From the NCBI GenBank assembly GCA_016508695.1, contig VNKQ01000018.1:744001-808000 (forward strand): DNA of 64,000 bases, read 5' to 3'. Shown here piece after piece: positions 1 to 13,200 of this stretch. This stretch comes from Hyphodiscus hymeniophilus. Lineage: Eukaryota > Ascomycota > Leotiomycetes > Helotiales > Hyphodiscaceae. The stretch's first letter is position 1. Each line of letters opens with the position of its first letter. The notes beneath the pieces are model-generated. The model was not told the origin of the DNA. It searched no databases and worked only from the letters and a program-made list of their open reading frames with translations. The position numbers and the translations under genes are program-made.

Positions 1-201
1 GAATGGGTTCCAGCGTGTGAAGTGATGCGCAAGTCTCGGGAAGAGCATGGTTTACTAACTCGGAAGTGGGAATGGGTTGAGGCAAATAGAAAGAAGTGGA
101 AGAAAAGGTTCGAGGGCATCATGGAGAACAGGGAAGACGGAAGACGCAAACTAAAGTGGGAGACGGAGCAAGAATTCTGGGATGAACTGTATTGTTTATA
201 G
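1..201 (+). CDS. 3' end of an unidentified gene (partial)
   Basis: Frame 1 is open from the first base to a TAG at 199-201, giving a 66-residue C-terminal piece cut off by the window edge. It is very rich in Lys, Arg, Glu and Trp and looks like a charged helical tail. I do not recognise a family. It converges on the hemerythrin-like gene, with 92 bp between the two stop codons, which fits a normal tail-to-tail gene pair. It could also be a chance open frame, because 66 codons is short, but the strongly biased charged composition argues for real coding sequence. Confidence 0.45.
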   Translation, partial: EWVPACEVMRKSREEHGLLTRKWEWVEANRKKWKKRFEGIMENREDGRRKLKWETEQEFWDELYCL

Positions 202-293
202 TTCCGTGAGAACGTTCATTAGAAATCACTGCTCTGAAATCTGACCATCAAGGCCGCATGCACCAATCCCAACTCCGCCCTTTCCACCAAACA

Positions 294-1186
294 TTAAACA
301 GCAAGAGCTTCTTTTGTAAACGGAAGCGGTTTTGGCTGCCCGAACATCGTACACGGAGTGAATCTCCAGCTTCCACTATATCTCCGAGCAAAGACATACT
401 TGACCAAGTAGGGAACGAAGAACGGGAAAGGAGGGAAGTCGGCATTCTTTCCGTCCTCGAACGTCCTATCAATGCAACCAAGAGCGCATGGAAGTAGACG
501 ATGCTACAATCGAGTCGGTCAGCATTGTCCAGAACAATAAGCCACAAGGAGAGAGTGAAGAACACACCTTATCTTTGACCTCTTTCATTATATTATCGTT
601 GAAGGTCTTGAAAATAGGGCCCAATTTCTCTCCTCCGTACTTCTGGAGTGCAAGTAGCGTCTGTATCTCATCGTTCAAATGTGTCACCAGTACCTCCGCA
701 AAGCCGTCAACCAATCTCTTTACTTCCGCACCATCATACGTCTCAGGCGTGAGTTTATAAACATATCCCTCGAAAACAGTCAGTCCGGCGTCGAAAGCGC
801 GATGTTGTTCGATGTTCTTCTCCATGATGTTTGGCTCGCCCGTATACTCGGCAATCTGGGGGAAGAAGTTCGCTTCCTCCATTTGGTGGTGCGTATGAAT
901 CACCTCGATTGCAACCTGACAGAAGATGATGAAGTCGGCTTGGTCTTTCGGCACGGTGAGTTGTTCGCATTGCAGGTAGATTGCATTGAGGTTCCGGATC
1001 ATTGCGTTGTGTGCCAAGCACATTTCACGTGCGACAGCGATCACTACCTTGTCGTACTTTGGCTGATTAGCTTTGATATACGATATGGCGAGAGAGGAGT
1101 GAGAGGGATTTACGTACGCCCTTTGTCTGTTCCGCCGTTGGCGTTGGGATGAGGCTGAACGGTTGATCTGCCCATGGAAGCGCCAT
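294..1186 (-). CDS. Hemerythrin-like HHE cation-binding domain protein
   Basis: Three exons on the minus strand, 1186-1118, 1056-568 and 503-294, encode 255 residues; both introns (61 and 64 nt) are phase 0. The start ATG at 1186 opens MALPWADQPFSL and lies in a separate first exon. Conserved metal-ligand motifs of the hemerythrin/HHE family are visible in order: H in HNAMIRN, HTHHQMEE, EQHRAFD and HLNDEI. The C-terminal exon carries the proline-rich PPFPFFVPYLVKY segment and a GQPKPLPF end that I recall from fungal members. These proteins bind a di-iron centre in a four-helix bundle; their role in fungi is poorly defined (oxygen, iron or NO sensing has been suggested). Nothing ties this gene to the polyketide cluster, so it probably marks its left flank. 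Confidence 0.85.
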
Positions 1187-2436
1187 TATGGGCTCGAATG
1201 TTGAAGAAGTGATATTGAGGTCGGAATTTGGACTCTCGTTACCGCTGGAGATATCGATTTTGGTTGCGGAGATTTAATGTAAGGTTTAAAACCTTCCCAC
1301 GATACAAAAAACCGTTGAATGTTGTAAGGCTGAGGAGCTATCTCACTTCAGAGCTCAGATGCGGGTGCGCGGACCCCTGATAATTAGCGGCGTCCAGCAG
1401 CTAACCAATGAGAAATCTCTAATTACTTCCAACTTCCAACAGCTCGTGAATCATTGAAGCTTTAGGTCGTATCATTAATACTTCACTAACTAATTTAGAC
1501 ATTACTTTAACCTTTAAACCTATCAGAACACTAGGCTTATAAGTAACTGATCAATTTTAGCAGTATTAATGGGTAGTTATGGAATAATAGTATTAGTAAC
1601 TCATCTATTGAGACTCAGGTCTGTCGAAGTAATATCAGCCCACGCGTCAGCCTGCGTATCAGTCTACCTCCGTAATCAGAGTCCAATCAGGGGGATAGAA
1701 AGTAAGTGGGATAAACAAGGTTCCGCATTGGGTTTATGTCAGCCTGTACGAAGTTATCTGGTGGTACTGTAAGACTGTAAGTCAGACGTTGGTGGACGCT
1801 ATGGATAAACAAGAAATACCTCCATACATCCCAGGCTTATCAGGGCTGTAACCTGCATGTCAGACTGCGTGTCAGACGCTATTGCCGGGGGCTGGTCTGC
1901 CAAAAAGGCTTGGATAGGTCCCGTCCCCCCATGCCCCGCATAGGAACAGGGCTAGCTAGCCAGCTACCGTCGTACTATGCCTATGTAACTACTCGTGCAG
2001 GGGCGGGTTTCACGGATTGGGGAAGTGCCTCCGAGAACATAAAACGGATTTTGTGAGTTTGCTTTCCACTGTTTCCATTATGTCCAGGCTGTGCTCGGTC
2101 CTGTTATCTCGTTCGATAAGCTTCCGGCACCATATTGGTGTATGGTTGCACAAGCCCCTACGGAGGTACACGATCTCACCTCAGACCCTAAGTGATGTTT
2201 CAAGATTTGAGTTATGAGGCATTGAAGCTTGGGTGCCGACTTGCTCACTGCGACCCTTTAGGCGCCTGTCTTTCTGTGTCAGACATATGGTCCATCGCCC
2301 ATTATGATTCACACGTTCCAACAGTACGGAAGATTTTGAATTTTTTTGGGCGGCATTTAAAGCTCGTAGTATATATAATAGATGCGTTTCCGATACCCCA
2401 ATTATTAGATTTCATTCTTTCAATTTCAGACGTTGC
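1187..2436. other. Intergenic stretch without recognisable gene
   Basis: About 1.25 kb lies between the hemerythrin-like gene (its 5' side) and the 3' end of the rhodopsin-like gene. Only short open frames occur and none resembles a known protein. The motif GTCAGAC recurs several times around 1770-1880, in phrases such as TGTCAGACTGCGTGTCAGACG. The AT content rises around 1440-1570. I see no RNA gene or clear transposon. Confidence 0.4.
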
Positions 2437-3808
2437 TCAATCCTCCCGCTCATGCTTGACAAACCCGACCTTTTCAGCAGGCTGCTTGGTAAACGATGCT
2501 GGTGAGACCGTCCGGAAATCTTCACTGAAATCTTCCGCGAAGGATGAACCTCCGTAGGAGCCCCAAGTTTTGTTCATAGACTGAGTTTCAGCCGGCATCT
2601 CTTTCGGAGGGGTCTTGGTCCTCATCAATTCGTGGTGACTTTCTGCTGTGTGTACGCCGCCTAGCTCCTCAACCTGGGTATCGTCCCACCGTGATTCGGT
2701 AACCACCTTGAACTCGTATGATACGAAGATCTTGCTCAATGCTTCCTGGATGATGGGCCAGAAGAAAGGCGTAGTGGCACAAAGGCATGCTATGCATACT
2801 TCGATAACGGAGAGCAGTTGTGGCATCGGCTCTATCCAGGTGATATCTTGGGAACTGAATCCTGCATTATTTGTAATGACGAATATGAAGCGCCAAAGTC
2901 CAAATGCACAGCTCCTGGTATGGGGTTAGCAAAAGGTGGATCTTTTGGTCTCTTCGTCTGCTTCGTCGCAAACTGGAGAGAGGCAGCGGGGGTAATTACA
3001 CTGTTCCAAGAGCTAGCAACGCCAATAAACCTTTCCTGTTGACTGGACCATCCTTCTCAAATAGAAGTCGGAATGCAATTGCCAGAACGATGATGTCCCA
3101 GGCCGCATTGGATCCTCCATGTGCTTCGATTGTACTTATAGCAACATGGAGGTTGGGCGAAAACGATGCGTAACAACCCTTGTTGGTCCCATTCCAAAAA
3201 GCAGCTGGGCTAGGAAAGCAAGCGAACCAATTTGTAAATATAAAAGCAAATCCCCAGAGTCCGATGACAACAAGCGTGAGTTGGGTGATTCGGTATATTC
3301 TCGTTCCGCGCTCAAAGATTCGCAAATATTGGAATAGAAGGGATATTTTGATGTAGGCCGTCGAGCTCACATACGCGGCTCCGAGCAGATAGTGGCAGAT
3401 TAGGTACTTGCGAATCATCGGAGGCTCGAGTAAATAGATGTGACCACCTAACCCATACTTTGTCGCGACGCAGGTTGCAATTGCGCCCAAGGTAACATGT
3501 AGCTGCAGCAAGCAATCAGCGACAGCATTACGGGAGAGCTAAAGCGATCATACTCACTGCAGCGAGTACTACAAACAAGTCATCCCATCCTGGGGCTCTT
3601 GCGATGAAAAAACGAATATACAATCGAAAACCTGTCGTGCTCCATAGTAAAATCTTCAGGAGTGCGTTAGCAGTGACCAAGCTTGATCGCGGTAGGATCA
3701 AGAACACACCATAAAAGTAACGCACACTCCAACTATAGTGGCCTCTCTGTTGGCTACGGGCTGCTTGTCGAAAAAGTCTGGTGGGAGGGCAGCCGACGAG
3801 TTTGCCAT
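2437..3808 (-). CDS. Rhodopsin-like (PTH11/SAT4-type) seven-helix membrane protein
   Basis: Four exons, 3808-3710, 3653-3558, 3502-3000 and 2914-2437, give 391 residues. The three introns (56, 55 and 85 nt) begin GTGTGT, GTGAGT and GTAATT; the first and third have clear GCTAAC branch sites. Family hallmarks include the first-helix phrase RLYIRFFIARAPGWDD, the cysteine-containing loop after WNGTNKGC, and the final helix VIEVCIACLCATTPFFWP followed by a hydrophilic C-tail of about 90 residues. Proteins of this fungal 'rhodopsin domain' family are integral plasma-membrane proteins; some relatives act as PTH11-like receptors, but ligands are mostly unknown. The ATG at 3808 is chosen because MANSSAALPPDFF continues into the first helix. 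It may be a flanking gene rather than part of the cluster. Confidence 0.85.
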
Positions 3809-5310
3809 GACGAGCGAGTTTCTTGGGGCAGGCTCAAATCTCGCCGTCGCATGCTATGTCGTTGAGCAGAAAATGTACATACACCAACACTGTCGGGAAA
3901 GAGAAGAGAACAGGAAGACGCAAGACGGAAGATATGCAAACACGGGCGAGCACGATAAGCAAGCAGGTAATGAGCTGGCTTCTTGGCACGCATATATTCA
4001 ATCAAACACGCTGCTTATTACTTCAGCCCTGCTGGTGCTTTGCCCAAACTCTCATGTCAGCGCTAGGGCGACTCATGACCGTCTCCCATATAGTATGTGC
4101 GACGTACTTTCCTGGGAATCTGATTATCTGACCACCGTTGGCTGTCTGCAGATCCGTAAGGTAGAAAAGCTGAGCCATAGGCCCCATAGGCCCCATTGAG
4201 GTCAACATGTCAAGGATCAACAAGGTGTGTTGGAAGATCTCGTCGAGCTTTACCACAACAGACAGACGTTCGCCGATATGCTGCATGCGATATGCTGGGG
4301 GATTTGGGGGGGGGGGGGTGGCATGGGAGGGGATAATTGGGTGAGGATGCATTGCGCAGCCCCCTGTCTCGAAAACACGCTGTGCGATTGAGGTGAGACC
4401 GTGAGACCAAGGTCGTACTCCGTGATTCCGAGGTACAACCGTGCAGATGCACAGCACCGCTCCTATTACAAATGTCATGTATGATGATGGTCTTTGCCAG
4501 TATGAGACTCACGATTGATGAGAGCAATGATCCCTCGCCAGTCACGGAGTATGACAGACATGAGAGACTGAGAGTGCCTCTTGCCCTCAAGGGGTGCTCT
4601 CATATCGCAGCTGCAGCAAGTCACAGGCGAGAGGGCCTGTGGCACACGATGACACAATGCCAGCAGCGTACGCTGGGGGTTCTGTACGTAAAGTACCGAG
4701 ATAGCGATAGCCTGTACGCCCTGTAATCTCAGCCGTGGCGGTGGCTATGTTATTAGCTAAGGTTCACATAGTAGCCTGTTGAGGTACTGTACAGTCTGTA
4801 CCTATGGCCAGCAAGGGAGTCGGACCACGGAACAACATTGGGATAAGAGCTCCAAAACCCATCAACCCTCCCGGTGTTAGAGCTACAGGCTCATAGTCTG
4901 TACCTAAAATACATCATGTGTAGCCATAGCCATATTCCCTGAATCCGGACTCCTTTGGGTAAAGAAGCATGAACCCGTTGCTAAGTCTTTTTGATTGGAA
5001 ACAAATTTCTTGATACCATCACGACGCTCCACCAGTGTACCCACAATCAAAATCCACCAACTACCCCGTATGCGGCTTAATCACACTGCCCATTCTTTCT
5101 CCCTCCTCAGATCGCGTCTGTTGGCTCTATTCGTCTGGAACAGCCTACATATCCTCATCTTACAAAGCTTTCACGTGCCATGTTCCGCCAAGCATCAAAT
5201 GTAGAAGCTATTTCCCCTCTATCTACGACTACACTCATTTGAAGCAGCTTTGAAGTACTCATAAGATTATCGCGCTGTTCGACATCTTCAAGGACTCTAA
5301 CTTTGCGAAT
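3809..5310. other. Intergenic region upstream of the flavin monooxygenase
   Basis: This 1.5 kb separates the divergent rhodopsin-like and flavin monooxygenase genes and should hold both promoters. A run of 13 G residues lies at 4306-4318, beside a C/A-rich strand that reads as proline codons on the minus strand. Open frames here are short and unrelated to known proteins. No RNA gene or transposon is evident. Confidence 0.4.
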
Positions 5311-6895
5311 ATGGAACCCAAATCCCACTCAGAATTCTGTCATGTTCCTCTCCGAATCATAATCGCTGGGTAAGTCGCCGTACTCTTCCTGGTGGAATTG
5401 ATACTCCTTTTAGCGGTTCTGGCCATTATCTGACTCGAATGCAGCGCCGGTACGGTTCTCTTTCCTTGTTTGCCTCCCCCTGGCTCAGTACTCACACTCT
5501 ATGGCAGGTATTGCGGGACTTTCTACAGCCATTTCGCTTGGCAGACGTGGGCATTCTGTTGTGGTGCTAGAGTCTACGGAAGAAGTATGTTTGTAGAAGA
5601 AGGAGCTTCTGAGTTTAGAAGCTATATGATATTCGATGCTAAGGATAGCAGAACTGGTCATTAGGTGCTGGAGTTGGCCTGACACCTCCAACAAAGCAGT
5701 GGTACGAGTGTGAGTGATTTGTGGTGTTTGCATGAATGTTCGTTAAGATATAACTTTTCTGATCCTTTGTTCAGCGGAAAAGGTGCTTGCTGCGGAAGAT
5801 CCAACATGTTATGAGGCGGAGGGCTTTGAGGTTAGACGTTGGGATACCGGCGATGTGATTACTCGCACGCCATTTCCTGCTGAGAAGAAAATGATTCCCG
5901 TTCTCCATTCTGACCTTAAATCAGCCCTCGTCTCCCGAGCTAGAGAGATGGACAATGTGGAGATCAAGTTTGGTAGCCGTGTTGCCGATGTGGAGACTGG
6001 TGGTCCAGAGGTCACTCTGGCAACTGGGGAACGAATTAGCGGCGATCTGATTATAATTGCTGATGGAGTTGGCTCTTCATTGAAGTGGAAGGTTTGTCCG
6101 TCTAAATTGGAAAGGGCGCAGTCTACTGGGGAAGCTGCTTATCGTCTTGTTCTTTCCCGGCAACTCTTGGAGAAAGATGAAGAATTGCTAGCTCTGGTAC
6201 AGCGTCCTTGGGCAACACGGTGGGACGGGCCTCGCGGGAAGATTATGGCATACCCCATTCACAACTTTGAGCTCCTAAACATGGTCCTTCTTCATCCAGC
6301 CGAGAATGCTGAGGAATCCTGGAACTCCACAATTCAGAAGCACCACGTGCTTGCCGATTTTCAAGCATGGAACTCTGTTGTTCGCAAGCTGATAGACTTA
6401 GCGCCAGATAATGTACCAAACTTCAGGGTCTTGACTCACTCTCCCTCGCCAGCCTGGGTCAACGGATCCGTTATGCTGCTTGGGGATGCTTGTCATGCCA
6501 TGCCGTGAGTTACTTTCTCTTTATTTCCTATGCAGCACTTTCTGAATGACAAATCCTATAGTCCATATCTTGGTCAAGGGGTAGCACAAGCGGTCGAGGA
6601 TGCCATTGCCATTACGACCGTGTTATCATTGATTGAAAGCAAACAGCAACTACCAGCAGCTCTCCTGGCGTATGAGACGTCTCGCAAAACCCGTGTGATA
6701 GAAATGCAAGCAGCCACCCAACAAGTTGCATATCGGAAAGATGGCGAGCTCAAGGTAGCTCGTGAAAAGGGCGAGGAGGATGCTTTAGATGCCAAGAACA
6801 GTAATGACTTGATCAAAGTAATGCGTTCTAGCTGGGAATACGATGCTGCAGAAGCGGCTCAGATGGCGCTGCTTAGTGGTCTAGCAAAAGCTTAG
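5311..6895 (+). CDS. FAD-dependent aromatic monooxygenase (salicylate hydroxylase-like)
   Basis: Six exons: 5311-5369, 5445-5449, 5508-5584, 5649-5709, 5775-6504 and 6562-6895; 421 residues, normal for group A flavoprotein monooxygenases. The N-terminal FAD fold reads IIAGAGIAGLSTAI (GxGxxG). The second NAD(P)H/FAD motif is ADGVGSS, and the ribityl-binding GD motif is LLGDACHAMPPYLGQG near residue 300. Exon 2 is only five nucleotides (CGCCG), yet it is needed to make the GAGIAG motif in frame. Such enzymes use NADPH and O2 to hydroxylate, and sometimes dearomatise, phenolic rings; TropB and SorC act this way on NR-PKS products. The gene converges with the NR-PKS, with about 300 bp between stop codons, so a cluster tailoring role is likely. 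The substrate is not predictable. Confidence 0.9.
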
Positions 6896-7202
6896 AAGGG
6901 CTGAAAGCTTTAAATTATTGTATCAATGCATTCATACATTGAGTCAGATTTGGTAGGTTTATCAGGTTCTGCCATATTGGAACATATAATGTTATTTCAA
7001 ACGCTCAAAATGCTCCTCATAGATGCGCCGATGTTGGTTGTCTGTCAATCGGAACAGTTACTCAGTCATTGTTCTGACGAGTCTAATCTATGTTTGAAAT
7101 TGACATCACTCTCGTGTATACTGCACAACCTCAATCCAAAAGAGACTCCATCGCTAATAAGAAATACCTTGAAATGAAGAAAAAATTTGTCCTGAAAAAT
7201 CT

Positions 7203-10200
7203 CTACACAACAGAACCAAGGCATCTCATGACTACTTCCTGCAAGATATGACCAAGGTGTCTGACCTTCAGAAATATTGTTAGTTGTTGCTACCCGAACA
7301 ATCGATTTGGAAGACTCATAGAGGATGCTTACTCGTGGGATGGTCATGATCGAGAAATGATCTCCTGGTGTTTGAAAGCATTCAACTTTGTCTCCGACGA
7401 GTGAATCCCAACCGTTTGGTCCAGAGTCACGCTCGAGTGGATAGAACCAAGCATCAAAACCCATTTCACTCGACTTGGACTTCCCATCATTACCGACTTG
7501 TTTACCAAGATCTTCGGTTGCCCAAATGATGAACGAGGCATCAGGTTGATGACCAGGTGCCATGGGCTTTGGATCCAGCTTGCTAAAGCATCTTACCGTG
7601 CCTAGCATGTGCTCTTTCAGTTGGAGAGCCAGTGGAGAAGTATCACTTAGAGTTCGCTCAATTCCCACAAGCATCCCCATCTCTTCAATAAGCTCAAACG
7701 TCGGCGTGGGTACTTTACTTTTGTCGACATATCGTGGGGCAGGTATATCGATAATGATCAAGCCAATGACCTTCTCACCAGCTTCGAGCATCAGGCGAGA
7801 AACTTCGTAGGCGAAGACACCTCCACCCGACCAGCCACCAAGTAGGTATGGCCCACGAGGTTGCTTCGAACGAATTGCTGCTAGATATATTGCCGCAGCT
7901 TCGCTGAAAGTGCAATTGAAATTCTTTGGGTCTTTGACCCATGGGGATTCGAGTGCAAAGACTTGAACGTCGTCAGCGATCTTGGGTAAGTGAATGTATG
8001 CCGCTGCGGAACCAGCCCCATCCGCAATCAGGAATAGAGATGTCGTTGACAGATTATTTGTTGAAGCTGCTTGCATCAATACAACGTTACTCTGTCGAGT
8101 AGGCTCGGGTACATCGTTTCCGTTCGTTTGCCCATTAATATTCCCACTGACCTGTTCACTCGTATCTTCTTTCGTGTGCCTATCCAAGGAATTATCCCCA
8201 ATAAATAAGGTAGAGTTCTGATGCTCCATCATTCGCAGCGCTCGTTGGGCCTCCTCAAGTGTCGGATGTTCTGTCATGAACGAAGTGCCCAGCTCAATAC
8301 CCGATTCAGCTTTCAATTTTGCCAGAATAGAAATACTGAATATAGAATCTACGCCGATCTCAGAAAAGTAGGCGGATGGCAGAACTTCGCTCTCCAGGAG
8401 CCCTGTCTCCTCGAGCAATATTCGTAAAAATATGGCCGCGAGAGATATAACGTGTCCTTTTGCTTTTGGGCCATTCTCAAGAACTGTTGGTCCTTTTGAA
8501 TCAATATTCGACTTCGTTGATGTCGCCAACGCCGTGGTTTGAGGACTGTTCTTGATCTCAGGAGCGTTGACCTTTCCGAGCAGATTGTGAAGAGCCTTGC
8601 GTAGCATTTTCTGCATTCGCATGCCTTCCATAAAGCCCACAACTACGCCATTGTGGAGGATATATGCGTTCCCTCGGAAATCCGATCCTTCTGAATGATA
8701 AATATATCCATGAATTTGATAGCTGGCACCAGGCTGGATATCTCGGGCTTGAAATTCTAGGCGCTCCACGTGCGTTCCAATATAGACATAGTCGCCAGCT
8801 TCATTAGGATTTCCATTCAGGAGGAACCCCAGTGTCTGACCAACAATATCTATCCAATACGGTGACAAAACGAATCGTTCTTCCAGTCCTTTTCCATTGT
8901 GTACTGGGAGGGTGACATTTGCTGTAATTTCTCTGAAGTCGTCACTGACGATGGCGCTATCAATGCCTTTAAATAAATCGCTGTATTCCATCAAATTAGA
9001 GAACAATTTATAGAATACTTTGCTGCGGTAGCGATCTGCCATGCCTTCTTCAGAAGCTGCCATCAGATTCGCGGTTCTCGTCTTCATCAACGTAGTTAAA
9101 TTCTGAGTTTCATGGCCGTAATTGGGCTCATTCCTGGGGCGCACAAGACATTTGGCAAAGGCAGAAGACAATGTTTTAGAATCGTCATGGAATGAAACGG
9201 AAAACTCCATCCCCGTGTGCGTTTGTCTTGTAACGTTGGTCCGTATCACTTTTGGAGGATCATTAGACGTAAAGATAATGGGGCGATCAACTTGCAAGTC
9301 CCAGACGACAAGTGCGTGAGACCGGGCTGCGAGGTCTCCGCCAGTCATAAGATATTGTGCTGCAGTGATAGCCATATCGATAAAGACGCCTGCTGAGCAC
9401 ACCGAGATGCCAGAAATCTTATGGCCCTGCAATAGTGACTGATATGAAGTATGTGAGAATGCCGATGTGAAAGATGCTGACTGTTGGTGTCCATCGTCTG
9501 AGCGTTCTACGCAATCGTGAAGACAAGTTGAGATAGGTAACGATGCTGATTCTTTTTCTTTTATCGAGCCATTGAGTTGTACTTCTTGATCACTGCTCTT
9601 GTATGTAATCCAGAAATCTCTTGTGTCAAAGGAGTACTTGGGCAGATCAATGAGTGACAAGCTGTCGATATAATCACTGTGGAACGCCCGCCAGTGAATA
9701 AGCTGTTTGGACATGTAGAGAGTCGCGAGGGTGACTGAAATAGATTTCCAATCGTTTTCGTTTTTCCTCAGGCTTGTGAGATAATTAGCGGCCTTGCTAT
9801 TGATATTTGAGCGAATCAGTGTGGTGCAAGAAGCATCGGGCCCAATCTCAAGCCAGACGGCTGAAGCATCTGCAAGTCCTTCACGTATACAGCTAGTGAC
9901 GGCGCCTTGAAAATTCACCGGCTCTCGGGTCTGTCTGACGAGGTAGTCGCCATCGATAGATGAATTATCTGCCATCGAATAACCTAGAAGCGTGGACATC
10001 ATCTTGATCTTGGGCTTGCAGAAGCGTACCCCACGGAGTATGCTCTCAAATTCCGGCAACAATGCATCCATCTGGCAAGAGTGCATGGCATATGGTATGT
10101 CCAGTAGTTTGCATTTGAAACCGCGTTCTTTCAACGCTCTTTCAGTTGCTAGAATGTTCTGTTGCTCACCACTCAAGACTATCATTCCAGGGCCATTGAA

Positions 10201-13200
10201 GCAAGATACTTCACAGCCCCTGGGAATTTCCTCAGACAGAAACAGTCCGATTTCATGGTCAATCCCAGATATGGAGAGCATTGCACGAGTTCCAGCAACA
10301 CACTTAGACTGTAAAAGTTGTGCCCTTTTGCCGACCAAATACAAAGTATCGAAGCTTGATAATATGCCGGCCGCGCAAAGTGCGGCATACTCTCCAATAC
10401 TGTGTCCCATGACAATGTCTGGTTTGATGCCGTAAAGCGCCCAGAATTTAGTGAGAGCAATTTCGAGAGCCACGAGAGATAGGTGGAGTTGGACAATGCT
10501 AACGGATTCCGTCTTTAAAGTTGGGTTTGCAATTAAACTTGTGAACGAGGGAAATCCCAAGAAATCACAAATGCGTTCTAGCTCAGCAATTATCCCTCGA
10601 AATTGGTTGGACGTTTGGAAAAGATCTTTTCCCATTCCTGCATAACTTCCTCCTTGGCCACTGAAGACGAATATCAAAGGCGATTTTTTGTCCGGGGAAC
10701 TGAGACGCCGACCGACACCGCTGAGATCATTACTTACTGCTACAGCAACGTCTTCAATACTTGCACCAGAATATGCGGCTCTTAAGTGATGATGATTCCG
10801 CCGTGCAGTGGTTGTGTACGCAAGATTGGCGAGGTTGACAGAGTCATTTCCCTTCAAGAAATGAAGCATTCGTCGCTTATTCTGCTCCAGCGATGCCATA
10901 CTGAGTGCTGAAATAGTAACGATGTGAAATGCTCGTGGGTCTAAACTTTTCGTCGGACTATTAGGTGGCTCCTCGAGCACGAAGCAACTATTGCCGCCCT
11001 ACAGTGATTGATATATATTAGCCATTACAACCACTTTACATGTACTGATAGATGTCACGACATACAGCGGCATCAAAATTATTGACGAGTATCCTCCTCT
11101 TCTTACCCTGGCCATTCAAATGAGAAAACGGCGTTGTTTTTGCCGGAACCACTATCTGGCCATTCTCTAAAGAAGGGTAGCGACCTAAGTTCTGCGCGAT
11201 GCCAGGCTGTGCGGGTATGGCCTGCTTTTGGAGCACCAAAGCTCCTTTGATTATAGATAGAATGCCCGCCGTCTAGAAAGTCTTAGTCAAATCTTCAAAA
11301 TGACAGTCAATCGGGAGAAAACGAACAGCCTCTGAATGTCCCATATTTGCCTTGATAGCACCAACTACCAGAGGCCTCTCGCGGCTGCCAGGTCTTGCGA
11401 AGACATTAGCAACAGACTCCAGCTCTGTTGAATCACCAGCCGTGGTTCCGGTGCCATGACATTCCACATATCCAATATCATGAGGCTCTATTCCGGTCTT
11501 ATTTAGAAGGGATCTGTAGAGTCGCTCTTGTGTTTGGGCATGCGGATGCGTTATAGATTTTGTCTCTGCCGAATGGTTCCGAGCATAACCTCGAATGACG
11601 GAAATTATATTATCGTTATCTTGCAGAGCATCATCCAGTCTTTTGAGAACTAGCACAGCCACTGCTTCTCCTCGACAATATCCATCTGCGTCCTCTCGAA
11701 AGGGCTTGCAGCCTCCAGTGGGTGATAAATATCCACCTCTACTCAAAGCAGAATGCCAGAACGGGGTAGCTATTATGTTAGATCCTCCAGCAATCGCAGT
11801 ATCACAATCTCGATTCATAAGTGCCTTGAATGCTAATCCCACCGCAGATGCGGAGCAGCCACAAGCCGAATCAACACAAAATGTAGCGCCTTCCCAATTG
11901 AAATAATGATTGAGACGTCCGGGAGCAAATGCTCGCTGATTGCCTTGTGGCCAGAGGATGTCTACTCCCAAAGACTCGTGTATTTCCCTCCAATCATCTC
12001 CACCTATGCCAATGAAAGTGCTGACACGTTTTGCATCCGTTGAGCGACTTCCGTTCGTGGTTACACCGGCATCTTCAAGTGCCTCATAAGTCGTATGCAG
12101 TAATAAGCGTTGCGCAGGATCCATTTGCATCGCCTCTCGAGGGGAGAAATTGAACATCTTATGATCGAAATGGCCGGGATGTTCCAAGAAACAGCCATAA
12201 GGAGCAGTAATAGCGTTCTTTGCACGGCCCGTTTCATCCGCATAGCTGTCGACATCGAACCGATCAGGGGGAATCTAGCTGATTCAGTACGTGTTTATTA
12301 TCTATGAAACAAATTCATCTAACCTTCTGGTGATGTTCTTCTTGCTCCATAATGCTTTTCCACAGCCCTTCAACCGTATCTGATCCAGGGAATCGACCAG
12401 ACATACCAACAATGGCAATTGACTCATGTCTCACGTGGTTTTCTGACTTTTCTTGAGTGGGAACATTGGATTCCAGTCCTACTTTCAATCTTTCTTTCTG
12501 TAACATGCGCTTGAAAGATGGAACGTAACTGGTGTTTCCAAGGACGAACAGAGATGTCTTTTGGCCTCTATTCAGGAGAGAAATACCGGCTTCAAAAACT
12601 CGGTCAGGGTTAGTACTATGTTGAAATATATCTTCCAAGATGTGGTGCAGCAGGTTGCGTAAACTTGGGACAACTATTGGTCTATTCGTAGACCCTGATA
12701 TTAGGTAATAGTTCGACTTGATCTTTTTCGTGAGAAGGGGTGTTTCTCCTATCATATATTCAAGGTTCGGACCTGCCAAATGAGCCGCATGTACAGGACC
12801 AATCGTGGGAACCATCACAACGTGACTGTTTCTCAATACGGTAGAGCTGTCGATCAGCCTTTCCAATACCGATGGGGGGCCAAAGACACTGACCCAAGAA
12901 GTTGCTTGAATACCGATATAGGCTTGCTTATATATGGGAATTTTCTGTACACAGTGGATGAGCTCCCTTTAGTGTTTTGCTGGAAAATTCTGAACTGAGG
13001 AAAATGGTTTCTAACCTGATCATGGTGGAATCGATCCAGAATCGAAGGGAGCTCTGTGATGACATTGCCAACGGCTGAGAATGCCCAACAACCGCCATCA
13101 ACTTCTATCTCTCTCCCTCGGAGACCAATCATTACACCTAGACGACAAGATACTACTGCGAGGAAGGTAGCTACGTCAATCAGTTCACTGACAGAGTTGG

